A stretch of 64,000 nt of DNA from Mycobacterium sp. Root135 (GTDB lineage: Bacteria; Actinomycetota; Actinomycetes; Mycobacteriales; Mycobacteriaceae): NCBI RefSeq assembly GCF_001426545.1, contig NZ_LMEZ01000005.1, positions 829,333 through 893,332 of the forward strand, given 5' to 3'. Position 1 is the stretch's first letter. Each line of letters starts with the position of its first letter. Shown piece by piece: positions 42,363 through 50,254 of the stretch. Made by a program: the position numbers and the translations under genes. Below the pieces are notes generated by a model. That model worked only from the letters and a program-made list of their open reading frames with translations. It ran no database searches and was not told the DNA's origin.

Positions 42363-43760
42363 ATGACCGCGACAGTTTCGACTCAACCCACCTACCGGGT
42401 GGTCAATCCCGCCACCGGCGACGTCGGTGAGTCGTTCGACTTCGCCTCCGACGCCGAGATCGAGTCGGCACTCGCCGCCTCCGATGCGGCCTTCCGCTCC
42501 TGGCGCGAGCTGCCGATTAGCGAGCGGGCCCGCATCGTGACCCGGGTTGCAGAGCTGTTCAAGGAGCACTCCGCACGCCTCGGCGCCATCGCGACCGAGG
42601 AGATGGGCAAGCCACTGCAGGAATCGGTCGACGAGGCCGACTTCTGCGGCGACATCTTCGAGTACTTCGCCTCCGAGGGCCCGCGGCTGGCCGCCGATCA
42701 GGAGATCAAGACCTTCGCCAAGGGCAAGGCATTCGTCCAGCGGTTGCCCATCGGGCCGTTGCTCGGCATCATGCCGTGGAACTACCCGTTCTATCAGATC
42801 GCCCGCTTTGCGGCCCCAAATCTGATGCTGGGCAACACGATCATCCTCAAGCACGCCGAGTCGGTGCCCAAGTCGGCGCTCGCCGTGCAGGAGCTCATGG
42901 ATGAAGCTGGCATCCCGAAGGGCGTGTACACCAACATCTTCGCGTCCTACGACCAGATCGAGAAGATCATCGGCGACCGTCGCGTCGTCGGCGTCTCACT
43001 CACCGGGTCGGAGCGCGCCGGCTCGGTCGTCGCGGCGATCGCCGGCAAGAACCTGAAGAAGTGCGTCCTCGAGCTCGGTGGCTCCGACGCCTACGTCGTG
43101 CTGGACTCCGACGACGTCAAGGCGTCGGCAGACCTGGCATGGGACACCAGGATTGGCAACACCGGTCAGGCCTGCAACTCCAACAAGCGAATGATCGTCA
43201 CCGAGGACATCTTCGAGCCCTTCGTCGCGCAACTCGTCGAGCGGGCGAAGGACCTGAAGCCAGGCGATCCGGCCGAGTCGGCAGAGGGCACGTTCGCACC
43301 ACTGTCCTCGCGCAAGGCCGCCGAGATCCTCGACGAGCAGGTGCAGGACGCCGTCTCCAAGGGTGCGACGCTGCATGCCGGTGGCGTGCTCGGCGACGGA
43401 CCCGCGGCCTACTACTCGCCTGCGGTGCTGACGGGCATCACCAAGGAGATGCGCGCCTACCGCGAGGAACTGTTCGGCCCCGTGGCCGTCGTCTACGCGG
43501 TTTCTAGTGACGAAGAGGCGCTGGAGCTGGCCAACGATTCCGACTACGGACTCGGCGGCGCGGTGTTCAGCACCGACACCAAGCGTGCGGAGAAGATCGC
43601 CCAGCGTCTCGAGTCGGGGATGTCCAACGTCAACACACCCGCCAACGAGGGCCAAGAGGTTCCGTTCGGTGGGGTGAAGCGCAGTGGTTTCGGGCGTGAG
43701 CTCGGCCCGCTCGGCATGGACGAGTTCGTCAACAAGCGGATGTACTTCGTAGCGGAATGA
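42363..43760 (+). CDS. NAD(P)-dependent succinate-semialdehyde dehydrogenase (GabD family)
   Basis: A 465-residue aldehyde dehydrogenase. The catalytic Cys is in GNTGQACNSNKRM and the general-base Glu in VLELGGSD. MPWNYPFYQ is the conserved block before the cofactor loop. The sequence resembles the GabD1-type enzymes of mycobacteria that oxidise succinic semialdehyde to succinate. ATG 42363 has GGGAG upstream; TAGATT at 42323-42328 may be its -10. Exact substrate is inference. Confidence 0.87.
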   Translation: MTATVSTQPTYRVVNPATGDVGESFDFASDAEIESALAASDAAFRSWRELPISERARIVTRVAELFKEHSARLGAIATEEMGKPLQESVDEADFCGDIFEYFASEGPRLAADQEIKTFAKGKAFVQRLPIGPLLGIMPWNYPFYQIARFAAPNLMLGNTIILKHAESVPKSALAVQELMDEAGIPKGVYTNIFASYDQIEKIIGDRRVVGVSLTGSERAGSVVAAIAGKNLKKCVLELGGSDAYVVLDSDDVKASADLAWDTRIGNTGQACNSNKRMIVTEDIFEPFVAQLVERAKDLKPGDPAESAEGTFAPLSSRKAAEILDEQVQDAVSKGATLHAGGVLGDGPAAYYSPAVLTGITKEMRAYREELFGPVAVVYAVSSDEEALELANDSDYGLGGAVFSTDTKRAEKIAQRLESGMSNVNTPANEGQEVPFGGVKRSGFGRELGPLGMDEFVNKRMYFVAE

Positions 43761-43836
43761 CGGTGCGCGTGCCCAGGCACGCGTAGTCGCCCCCGCCAAT
43801 CGAGTAGTCCACCACTCTAGTAAGCGGTCGGTGCCC

Positions 43837-43877
43837 GTTCGACGATCGTCGTGACCCAATCACGGCGATCGTCGAAC
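43837..43877 (+). promoter_or_regulatory. 18-bp leader hairpin immediately before the PGRS-like gene
   Basis: GTTCGACGATCG (43837-43848) pairs perfectly with CGATCGTCGAAC (43866-43877); inside, CGTGA (43850-43854) pairs with TCACG (43860-43864), joined by a T-G pair and closed by the 5-nt loop CCCAA. The base of the stem touches the AGAGG ribosome-binding site of ATG 43890. No U-tract follows, so it is not a terminator. It may be an mRNA leader structure controlling translation or stability, or a large DNA operator. Confidence 0.7.
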
Positions 43878-43889
43878 AGAGGCAGTGAC

Positions 43890-46211
43890 ATGAGCATTCG
43901 GCACCAGAGCACCCACGGTGGCAAGGTCACCCGGCGTCACCTAGAGGCCCGTGGCCACGACGGGAAACACGCCGCCGCCCCCTCGAAGACGATGCGAACC
44001 CTGCTGGCGGCCGCGGTCGCCGCGAGCGCGATCATCGCCAGTGCGGCAGGCGGCACCGGGATCGAGACCGAAATCGTCGGTGAACGAGACTCGGTCGCGT
44101 TCGACGGCGTGCCCCCGGCTCTGGTTTCCAAGGCCGTCGCGGACCGCGGTACCGTCCTGACCGCCGTGGTGTCGCCATTGCCGGGTCGTCGGAATCCGCC
44201 CGCGCCGGGGATGCGAGGTTCGATCGCACCGTCCCGGGTTCCCGTCGGCTCCACGCGCACCCAGATCACGGTCGTCCGCACGGCATCCGGTCGCATCGGC
44301 ACGGTCTCCAAGACGGTGGGCGACGAGGGCGCCGCGTCAGTGCCGCGGTCGAGGTCGCTCGTCGGACCCGCCGTGGCGGCGATGCCAGCCGGCCTGTCCC
44401 CATTCGACCCGATCCTGTCCATCATCGGCATCTTCATCAGCAACGGCGCCGACGCGGCGGCCGATTGCCTCGGTGAGGCGTGCAACGGCGGCAACGGCGG
44501 CATCCTCTTCGGCAGCGGTGGCGACGGTGCGAACGGCGGCCGCGGCGGCCACGCAGGCCTGTGGGGTGACGGCGGAAGGGGCGGTGACTCAACCACTTTG
44601 GGGGTCGTCGGCGGTAACGGCGGGAATGCGGGCCTGTTCTTCGGCACCGGTGGTGCGGGTGGTACCGGCGGCGCGGGCGCCAACGGAGGCGACGGCGGAA
44701 CCGCGGGGACGTTCGCGTTGGTCGGCAACGGTGGCGCGGGTGGCAACGGCGGCAACGGGATCCGCGGCGTGGACGGCGACGACGGCACGGACGGCGTGCA
44801 GGGGCCGGACGGCGTGGGAGGAACCGACGGCCAGAACGGGCCGAGCGGCAACGCCGGCCGCAACGGCGACGACGGCGGTCGGGGTGGTCCCGGCGGCAAC
44901 GGTCCCGATGGTCCCAACGGCGTGAACGAGGGCGGGGATTCGGGCTGGGACGGCCTACCCGGCTTCCCGACGCCGCCGGGCGTCGTGATTTCCGGGCACC
45001 TCAACGGGCAGGACGGCTTCGACGGAAACCCCGGCGGCGACGGCGGTGACGGGTTCCTCGACATCAGCTTCGGCAACGGAAACGCCCACGGCGGCAATGG
45101 TGGTCGCGGTGGCATCGGTACCGGTGGCGGCAACGGGGGAAATGGCGGTGACGGCGGTGACGCCACGGCGCCAGGGGTCGCGTTCCGCGCCACCGGAGGT
45201 GACGGCGGTGACGGCGGTCGCGGTAGCACCGGTGCGTCGGGTGGGCCTGGCGGTGCCGGGCTCGCGGGTGGCCCCGGCGGGAGGGGCGGCGACGGAAGGG
45301 CCGCGACGCCCGCAGGTTCGGGCACCGACGGCACGCCGGGGACCGCGGGACAGGCGGGCACCGCGGGTACGGCCGGCGTCGCGGGCACGCCCGCGATCGC
45401 CGCGGGAGCAGGCGGACGGGGCGGCGCGGCCAGCTGGCTGGGCTTCGGGGTCGGAGGGCTCGGCGGCAGCGGCGGAGTGGGTGCCAACGGAGGTACCGGC
45501 GGAAACGGCGGCGTCGGTGGGGCCGGCGGGACCGGCGGCGCTGGTGGCAACGCTGGTAATGGCGGCAACGGAGCCAACGGTGGAGACGCAGGCGACGGCG
45601 GCGCAGGCGGGGCGGGTGGCAACGGCGGTATGGGCGGTACCGGGGCCGCCGGCGGCAATGGCGGAAACGGTGGCGCGGGAGGTGACGGCCGTGACCTCGC
45701 CATCACCGACGGCCACGGCGGCCACGGCGGAGCGGCCGGGCTGGCGGGTGCAGGAGGTGCAGGTGGATCCGGCGGACTGGCCGGGCCGGGCGGGTCCGGT
45801 GGTGCGGCGGGCAACGCAGGCGTCGGCAGCCACGGCGGGGCGGCGGGCCAACCGGGCGGTGGCGGTGCAGGTGGCGCTGGCGGCCAGGGTGGGGCGGCCG
45901 GTAGTGGCGGTGCGGCGGGCGACGGTGGCGCGGCAGGCGCCGGAGGAGCCGGCGGACTGTTGAGCGTCCCTGGTCACACGGGAACCCATGGGACCAACGG
46001 CACTGTCGGCGACAACGGTTCGGCGGGCGCCGACGGGAAGACCGGCGCCAACGGGACGACGGGGAACGCCGGTTCGGCGGGCGCGAACGGATCGAACGGC
46101 AAGACCGGAACGCGGGGTCTCGACGGGCCCTCTGGCAACCCGGGTCAGACGGGCGACGCCGGAGCGGCCGGTCAGCCCGGTGCCACGGGTGCCAACGGCA
46201 AGGGGCTGTAG
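43890..46211 (+). CDS. Exported glycine-rich PGRS/collagen-like repeat protein without PE domain
   Basis: A 773-residue protein. Residues 1-55 carry a long basic N-region and hydrophobic core (MRTLLAAAVAASAIIASAAG). Residues 56-190 are non-repetitive with SPFDPILSIIGIFISNGADA. From GGNGGILFGSGGDGANG on it is PGRS-like GGxGG repeats (LFFGTGGAGGTGGAGANGGD), with two Gly-X-Y collagen-like parts: about residues 290-370 and the last 75 residues (GADGKTGANGTTGNAG). No PE domain is present. A surface or matrix role is inference. ATG 43890 follows the leader hairpin and has AGAGG upstream. Confidence 0.85.
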   Translation: MSIRHQSTHGGKVTRRHLEARGHDGKHAAAPSKTMRTLLAAAVAASAIIASAAGGTGIETEIVGERDSVAFDGVPPALVSKAVADRGTVLTAVVSPLPGRRNPPAPGMRGSIAPSRVPVGSTRTQITVVRTASGRIGTVSKTVGDEGAASVPRSRSLVGPAVAAMPAGLSPFDPILSIIGIFISNGADAAADCLGEACNGGNGGILFGSGGDGANGGRGGHAGLWGDGGRGGDSTTLGVVGGNGGNAGLFFGTGGAGGTGGAGANGGDGGTAGTFALVGNGGAGGNGGNGIRGVDGDDGTDGVQGPDGVGGTDGQNGPSGNAGRNGDDGGRGGPGGNGPDGPNGVNEGGDSGWDGLPGFPTPPGVVISGHLNGQDGFDGNPGGDGGDGFLDISFGNGNAHGGNGGRGGIGTGGGNGGNGGDGGDATAPGVAFRATGGDGGDGGRGSTGASGGPGGAGLAGGPGGRGGDGRAATPAGSGTDGTPGTAGQAGTAGTAGVAGTPAIAAGAGGRGGAASWLGFGVGGLGGSGGVGANGGTGGNGGVGGAGGTGGAGGNAGNGGNGANGGDAGDGGAGGAGGNGGMGGTGAAGGNGGNGGAGGDGRDLAITDGHGGHGGAAGLAGAGGAGGSGGLAGPGGSGGAAGNAGVGSHGGAAGQPGGGGAGGAGGQGGAAGSGGAAGDGGAAGAGGAGGLLSVPGHTGTHGTNGTVGDNGSAGADGKTGANGTTGNAGSAGANGSNGKTGTRGLDGPSGNPGQTGDAGAAGQPGATGANGKGL

Positions 46212-46227
46212 GCGGCGCGGTCGACTC

Positions 46228-47196
46228 CTAGTCGTCCGCGGTGCGGCGGGCCTTCGCGCGGCGTTTGCCCTCGTGCATGGCGGCGACCCGCGCGACGGGG
46301 ATGGTTCGACCCTGCTCGACGAGATCGGTTGGAAGTCGTTGCGGCGCAGGCATCGAATCGGCCCACGGGTCGTGGCCGTCGAGGGCGGCCAGCGCGGTGT
46401 GGACCGTGAAGTCGGCCGGGGAGACGCGGTCCAGATCGGACCAGGCCAGCGGGAACGACACCGGCGTCCCCGGCCGCAGTCGCGGACTGTAGGCCGCCGC
46501 GACGGTCGCGCCGCCGGCCCGCGTCGAGTCGACGAACACCTTGCCTGCACGGTCCTCGACGATGAACGCCGTGGTGGCGATGGCCGGGTCGAGGGCCTCG
46601 GCACGGGCGGCCAGGGCGCGGGTCGCGGCGGCGACGTCCTCGACCGGGGCGGTGTCGTCGACCGGGACGAAGACGTGAATGCCCTTGGCGCCGCTGGTCT
46701 TCACCGATCCGGAGAGCCCGCTGTCGGCCAGCGCCTGGCGAACCAGATGCGCCACCGCGACGACCGCCGAGAAGTCGTCGTCACCCGGCGGATCGAGGTC
46801 GAGGATCAAATGCGTTGGGCGGTAGATGTTCTCGGCCAGGCCCAGGGTGGGGTGATACTCCACGGCGCGTTGGTTGGCCAGCCACAACAGGGTTCGGCGG
46901 TCGTTGCACAAGGCGTAGTGCACCTCGCGGTGGGACGCCTCCGCCCAGATCGACGTGGTGCGGACCCAGTCCGGGGTGTACTTGGGCACGTTCTTCTGCA
47001 TGAACGGTGCGCGGCCGCGGAGCACCCGCAACACGGTGAGCGGCCGGTCGACCAGCCCGGGCAGCAGCCGGTCGGCGACCGCGTCGAGGTAGTCGACCAG
47101 GTCGCGCTTGGTGGCGTTGGCCTCGGGGGTCAGCGGCTGGTCGAGGTTGGTCAGGTCGACGCCGTCGCGCTGCTCGCTGGTTCCCACCTCTCCCAT
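46228..47196 (-). CDS. LigD-type archaeo-eukaryotic primase/polymerase (Prim-Pol)
   Basis: A 322-residue stand-alone polymerase domain homologous to the LigD polymerase. FMQKNVPKYTPDWVRT, the catalytic D133-L-D135 in LILDLDPPG, KTSGAKGIHVFVP and the third Asp in VFVDSTRA are all present. Such enzymes extend short gaps with ribonucleotides in end-joining or excision repair. No ligase or nuclease domain and no ku gene are adjacent. Start ATG at 47196. Confidence 0.9.
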   Translation of the reverse strand: MGEVGTSEQRDGVDLTNLDQPLTPEANATKRDLVDYLDAVADRLLPGLVDRPLTVLRVLRGRAPFMQKNVPKYTPDWVRTTSIWAEASHREVHYALCNDRRTLLWLANQRAVEYHPTLGLAENIYRPTHLILDLDPPGDDDFSAVVAVAHLVRQALADSGLSGSVKTSGAKGIHVFVPVDDTAPVEDVAAATRALAARAEALDPAIATTAFIVEDRAGKVFVDSTRAGGATVAAAYSPRLRPGTPVSFPLAWSDLDRVSPADFTVHTALAALDGHDPWADSMPAPQRLPTDLVEQGRTIPVARVAAMHEGKRRAKARRTADD

Positions 47197-47209
47197 GCTG
47201 CCCGACGGT

Positions 47210-47215
47210 TAGCGT
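47210..47215 (+). promoter_or_regulatory. -10 element for leaderless DUF1622 gene
   Basis: TAGCGT, 7 nt, then GTG at 47223. It sits in the 26-bp gap after the divergent polymerase gene. Confidence 0.45.
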
Positions 47216-47222
47216 CGGTGTC

Positions 47223-47603
47223 GTGGAGTTCATCGAGAGCGTCGAACTGGTCGGCAAGGTCATCGACGGTGTCGGGGTGGCGATCATCGCCGTCGGCGCG
47301 GTGGTGGCGGGCGGCATCGCCGTCGGCCGGCTTGTCCGCAGGTCGCCGGACACCTACCGCTTCTTCCGCGAGACGCTGGGGCGGACGATCCTGCTTGGCC
47401 TTGAATTCCTGGTGGCCGCCGACATCATCCGCACGGTCGCGGTCACGCCCGACGCGCAGAGCGTCGCCGTGCTCGCGGGCATCGTGGCGATTCGGACGTT
47501 CCTCAGCTTCTCGCTGGAACTCGAGATCACCGGTCGGTGGCCGTGGCAGAAGAAGCCGCGCGACTCGTCGACTGCACGCATGTCGAACACGAATCGCGAG
47601 TAA
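47223..47603 (+). CDS. DUF1622 family membrane protein
   Basis: A 126-residue protein with about three membrane helices (VIDGVGVAIIAVGAVVAGGI; LGRTILLGLEFLVAADIIRT; SVAVLAGIVAIRTFLSFSLE), the layout of DUF1622. Function unknown. GTG 47223 appears leaderless. Confidence 0.8.
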   Translation: MEFIESVELVGKVIDGVGVAIIAVGAVVAGGIAVGRLVRRSPDTYRFFRETLGRTILLGLEFLVAADIIRTVAVTPDAQSVAVLAGIVAIRTFLSFSLELEITGRWPWQKKPRDSSTARMSNTNRE

Positions 47604-47638
47604 CCCCGCAAACAAGCGGGCAGTCGGCGAAGAAGTGT

Positions 47639-48433
47639 CTAGGCCGTCGTCGCGATTCCGCCGTCGACCGGGATGACCGCCCCCGTCAGATACGACCCGG
47701 CCCGGCTGGCCAGGAACACCGCGACGCCGGCCATGTCGTCGGCCCGGCCGATGCGGCGCAGTGGGGCCGACGCCGCGATCGCGTCGCCGAACGCGTCGAG
47801 CGTGGCCGCCATCATCTTGGACGGAAACGGCCCTGGCGCCACGGCGTTGACGGTGACGTGTTGCGGCCCGAGTTCGCGGGCGAGCACGCGGGTCAGCTGG
47901 TGCAGCGCGGCCTTGCTGCTGGCGTAGGAGTACACGGGCAGTGGGCTGACGCGGATGCCGTCGATGCTTCCGATGTTGACGATGCGCGCGGGATCGTCGG
48001 CGGTCCCGGCCTCCCGGAGTGCCGGCAACAGGGCTTGGACGAGCCAGAAGGGGGACTTGAGGTTGAGGTCGAGCACCTTGTCCCACGCGGCATCCGGGAA
48101 CGTCTCCAGCGGCTCGCCCCACGTCGCCCCCGCGTTGTTGACGAGGATGTCGAGGCCGCCGAGTTTCGCGGTGGCCAGGCCAGCGAGGCGTCGACATTCG
48201 TCGTGCGTGGAGAGGTCGGCGGGAATGGCCTCGACGTCCCCGAACGTCGAGAGTTCCTCGCGCGCCTGGTCGCAGGCGTCGGCCTTGCGTGAGCTGACGA
48301 CGACGCGGGCTCCGGCCTGCAGAAGGCCGCGGGCGATCATCAGCCCGATACCCCTGGTGCCGCCGGTCACCAGGGCTCGCTTGCCGGTGAGGTCGAAAAG
48401 CTGTGCATGCGTAGTGGTTTGACCGTCGGTCAT
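47639..48433 (-). CDS. Short-chain dehydrogenase/reductase (FabG/RhlG-like)
   Basis: A 264-residue SDR: TGGTRGIG cofactor loop, SSRKAD after strand 2 (NADP(H) type), NNAG, and the catalytic set IGSIDG plus YASSKAALH. The closest family feel is beta-ketoacyl reductase (RhlG-like). It is divergent from the thiolase gene and near the KasB/HadC-like pair, so a role in reducing beta-ketoacyl thioesters is plausible, not shown. Confidence 0.83.
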   Translation of the reverse strand: MTDGQTTTHAQLFDLTGKRALVTGGTRGIGLMIARGLLQAGARVVVSSRKADACDQAREELSTFGDVEAIPADLSTHDECRRLAGLATAKLGGLDILVNNAGATWGEPLETFPDAAWDKVLDLNLKSPFWLVQALLPALREAGTADDPARIVNIGSIDGIRVSPLPVYSYASSKAALHQLTRVLARELGPQHVTVNAVAPGPFPSKMMAATLDAFGDAIAASAPLRRIGRADDMAGVAVFLASRAGSYLTGAVIPVDGGIATTA

Positions 48434-48463
48434 CGGTCGTCCTTCCCTAGTGCGTCGACGCCG

Positions 48464-48492
48464 TTGACAGCGCCAGGAGATCGGTCCAGGCT
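48464..48492 (+). promoter_or_regulatory. Promoter of the thiolase gene
   Basis: TTGACA (48464-48469), 17-bp spacer, CAGGCT (48487-48492), then 6 nt to ATG 48499. Consensus -35 with an NANNNT -10; leaderless spacing. Confidence 0.55.
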
Positions 48493-48498
48493 AAACCC

Positions 48499-49737
48499 AT
48501 GGCTGACGCATACATCCTCGGTGGCGTGCGGACGCCCTTCGCGCGCTACGGAAGTTCGTTGTCGCACATCCGCACCGACGACCTTCTCGGGATGACGATG
48601 AAGGGCGCCTGCGAGCGGGTAGGCGTCGAACTGGGGGCGATCGAGGACGTCGTCGCCGGTTGTGTGAACCCGGCCCACGAGGGGATGGGCGACGTCGGCC
48701 GGTGGGCGGCGCTGGCGGCAGGCTTTCCCGACAGCGTGGCCGGCGCGACGATCAACCGCTTCTGCGGGTCGTCGCTGAGCGCCACGATCAACGTCAGTCA
48801 CGCGATCAAGGCGGGCGATCTCGGCGTCGGCATGGCGTGCGGCGTCGAGTCGATGTCGCGCTCCGGGTGGGCGATGATGAAGGGGGACGCGGCCTTCAGT
48901 CCGAGGGGACCGGTCTTCATGCTGGACACCATGTGGGCCGGTGCAGGCGGTCCACCCAACCCGGCGCTGCTCGCGCGCAACGCCTACATCTCGATGATCG
49001 AGACCGCCCAGAACGTCGCCGACCGGTACGGATTGACCCGTGAGGAGATCGACGCATTCGCGTTGCGATCGCAGCGAAATGCCAAGGCGGCCCGCGACTC
49101 CGGTCGGCTTGCCAAGGAGATCATGCCGGTGACCATCGCGGCGACCCGCAAGACGCCGGAAGTCGTCTTCTCCCATGACGAGTTCATCCGCGACGACACG
49201 ACGGCCGAGTCGTTGGCGAAGCTGCCGGCCCAGCCCGGCACCACCCAGATGACGGCAGCCAATTCGACGCCGCTGACCGACGGCGCCAGCGCCATCGTGA
49301 TCGCCTCCGGGGAGCGCGCTGCCGAACTCGGCGTGGAACCCCTTGCGCGCGTGGTCTCCTCGGCCGTGTACGGCATCGACCCCCTCGTCATGGGGCTGGC
49401 ACCCGCCTGGGCGATTCCGCTGGCCATCAAGAGGGCCGGGCTGACGCCGGATCAGATCGACGTGTGGGAGGTGCACGAGGCGTTCAGCGCCCAGGCGCTC
49501 GGCGTGTTGCGTGAACTGCCAAACCAGTTGGGCGGCTTCGTCGTTCCCGACGAGAAGTTGACCCCCAACGGGGGAGCGGTCGCCATCGGGCATCCGTTCG
49601 GGGCGACCGGGACGCGGTACGTCCTGACGTTGGCCACCGAACTGCGGGAGCGCAACGCACGATACGGCGTCGTCGGCGTCTGCATCGGGTCCGGCCAGGG
49701 TGTCGCACTGGTGCTGGAGAACCCAAGCGCGGCCTAG
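48499..49737 (+). CDS. Thiolase family acetyl-CoA acyltransferase
   Basis: A 412-residue thiolase. The acyl-accepting C89 is in NRFCGSSLSA; EVHEAFSAQ gives the active-site His, GHPFGATG the second, and CIGSGQGVAL the second Cys. It cleaves 3-ketoacyl-CoA in beta-oxidation or condenses acetyl-CoA in reverse. Its stop shares CTAG with the stop of the convergent HadC-like gene. Chain-length preference unknown. Confidence 0.88.
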   Translation: MADAYILGGVRTPFARYGSSLSHIRTDDLLGMTMKGACERVGVELGAIEDVVAGCVNPAHEGMGDVGRWAALAAGFPDSVAGATINRFCGSSLSATINVSHAIKAGDLGVGMACGVESMSRSGWAMMKGDAAFSPRGPVFMLDTMWAGAGGPPNPALLARNAYISMIETAQNVADRYGLTREEIDAFALRSQRNAKAARDSGRLAKEIMPVTIAATRKTPEVVFSHDEFIRDDTTAESLAKLPAQPGTTQMTAANSTPLTDGASAIVIASGERAAELGVEPLARVVSSAVYGIDPLVMGLAPAWAIPLAIKRAGLTPDQIDVWEVHEAFSAQALGVLRELPNQLGGFVVPDEKLTPNGGAVAIGHPFGATGTRYVLTLATELRERNARYGVVGVCIGSGQGVALVLENPSAA

Positions 49738-50204
49738 AGGAAGTCGATCTTCGCGGAGTTCTCGCCCTGCTGGCCCATCAGCGTGGTGTAGGCCTCCATC
49801 ACGATCTCGCCGTCGTCGTGGATGCAGGTGTTCTTGCTGACGACGATGTCGGCGCCGAACCGCTCCTGCACGGACACGATGTCGAAGTGGCACCACAGTC
49901 GGTCACCGGCGACCACCGGCCGCTTGTAGACGAACTTCTGGTCGACCTGCACGATCTGCATCGACTCCAGGCCCACGTCGACGGTCCTGAAGAAGCCCTT
50001 CTGGGCGAGGATGGCGAACAACGTCATGAACGTCGCCGGAGCCACCAGTCCGGGATACCCCAGTTCGGCGGCGGCCTTCTCGTCGAGACTGGCGGGGTCG
50101 TCGCACTTGATGGCGGCGGCGAACTCGCGCACCTTCTCGCGGCCCACCTCGAAGTAGTCGGGGTATTCGTAATGCATCCCGCGGATGTCGGTCTTCAATG
50201 CCAT
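49734..50204 (-). CDS. HadC-like (3R)-hydroxyacyl dehydratase subunit
   Basis: A 156-residue hot-dog fold protein. MALKTDIRGM, the YPDYFEVGRE segment, SMQIVQVDQKFVYKRPVVAG and MEAYTTLMGQQGE closely follow the mycobacterial FAS-II subunit HadC (Rv0637), not the MaoC-type catalytic subunit HadB. HadA and HadC are the partner subunits that shape substrate length; no HadB-like gene is adjacent, so it must pair with one elsewhere. It lies 50 bp downstream of a KasB-like synthase on the same strand, away from the usual had and kas loci. Confidence 0.85.
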   Translation of the reverse strand: MALKTDIRGMHYEYPDYFEVGREKVREFAAAIKCDDPASLDEKAAAELGYPGLVAPATFMTLFAILAQKGFFRTVDVGLESMQIVQVDQKFVYKRPVVAGDRLWCHFDIVSVQERFGADIVVSKNTCIHDDGEIVMEAYTTLMGQQGENSAKIDFL

Positions 50205-50254
50205 GAAACTGCGAATCTGCCTCTCGCGACGGGGTTCTGGATCGTCCGGGGTGG

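Noticed and set aside
43937..45814. A 625-codon proline-rich reading frame on the minus strand opposite the PGRS-like gene
   Set aside because: It is the complement of GGx codons (CCx reads as Pro); it has no start context, signal or family resemblance, while the plus frame has a ribosome-binding site and signal sequence.
44460..46211. Tandem short repeats as a possible CRISPR array
   Set aside because: They are coding GGxGGx repeats in one frame with no constant spacer length and no cas genes.
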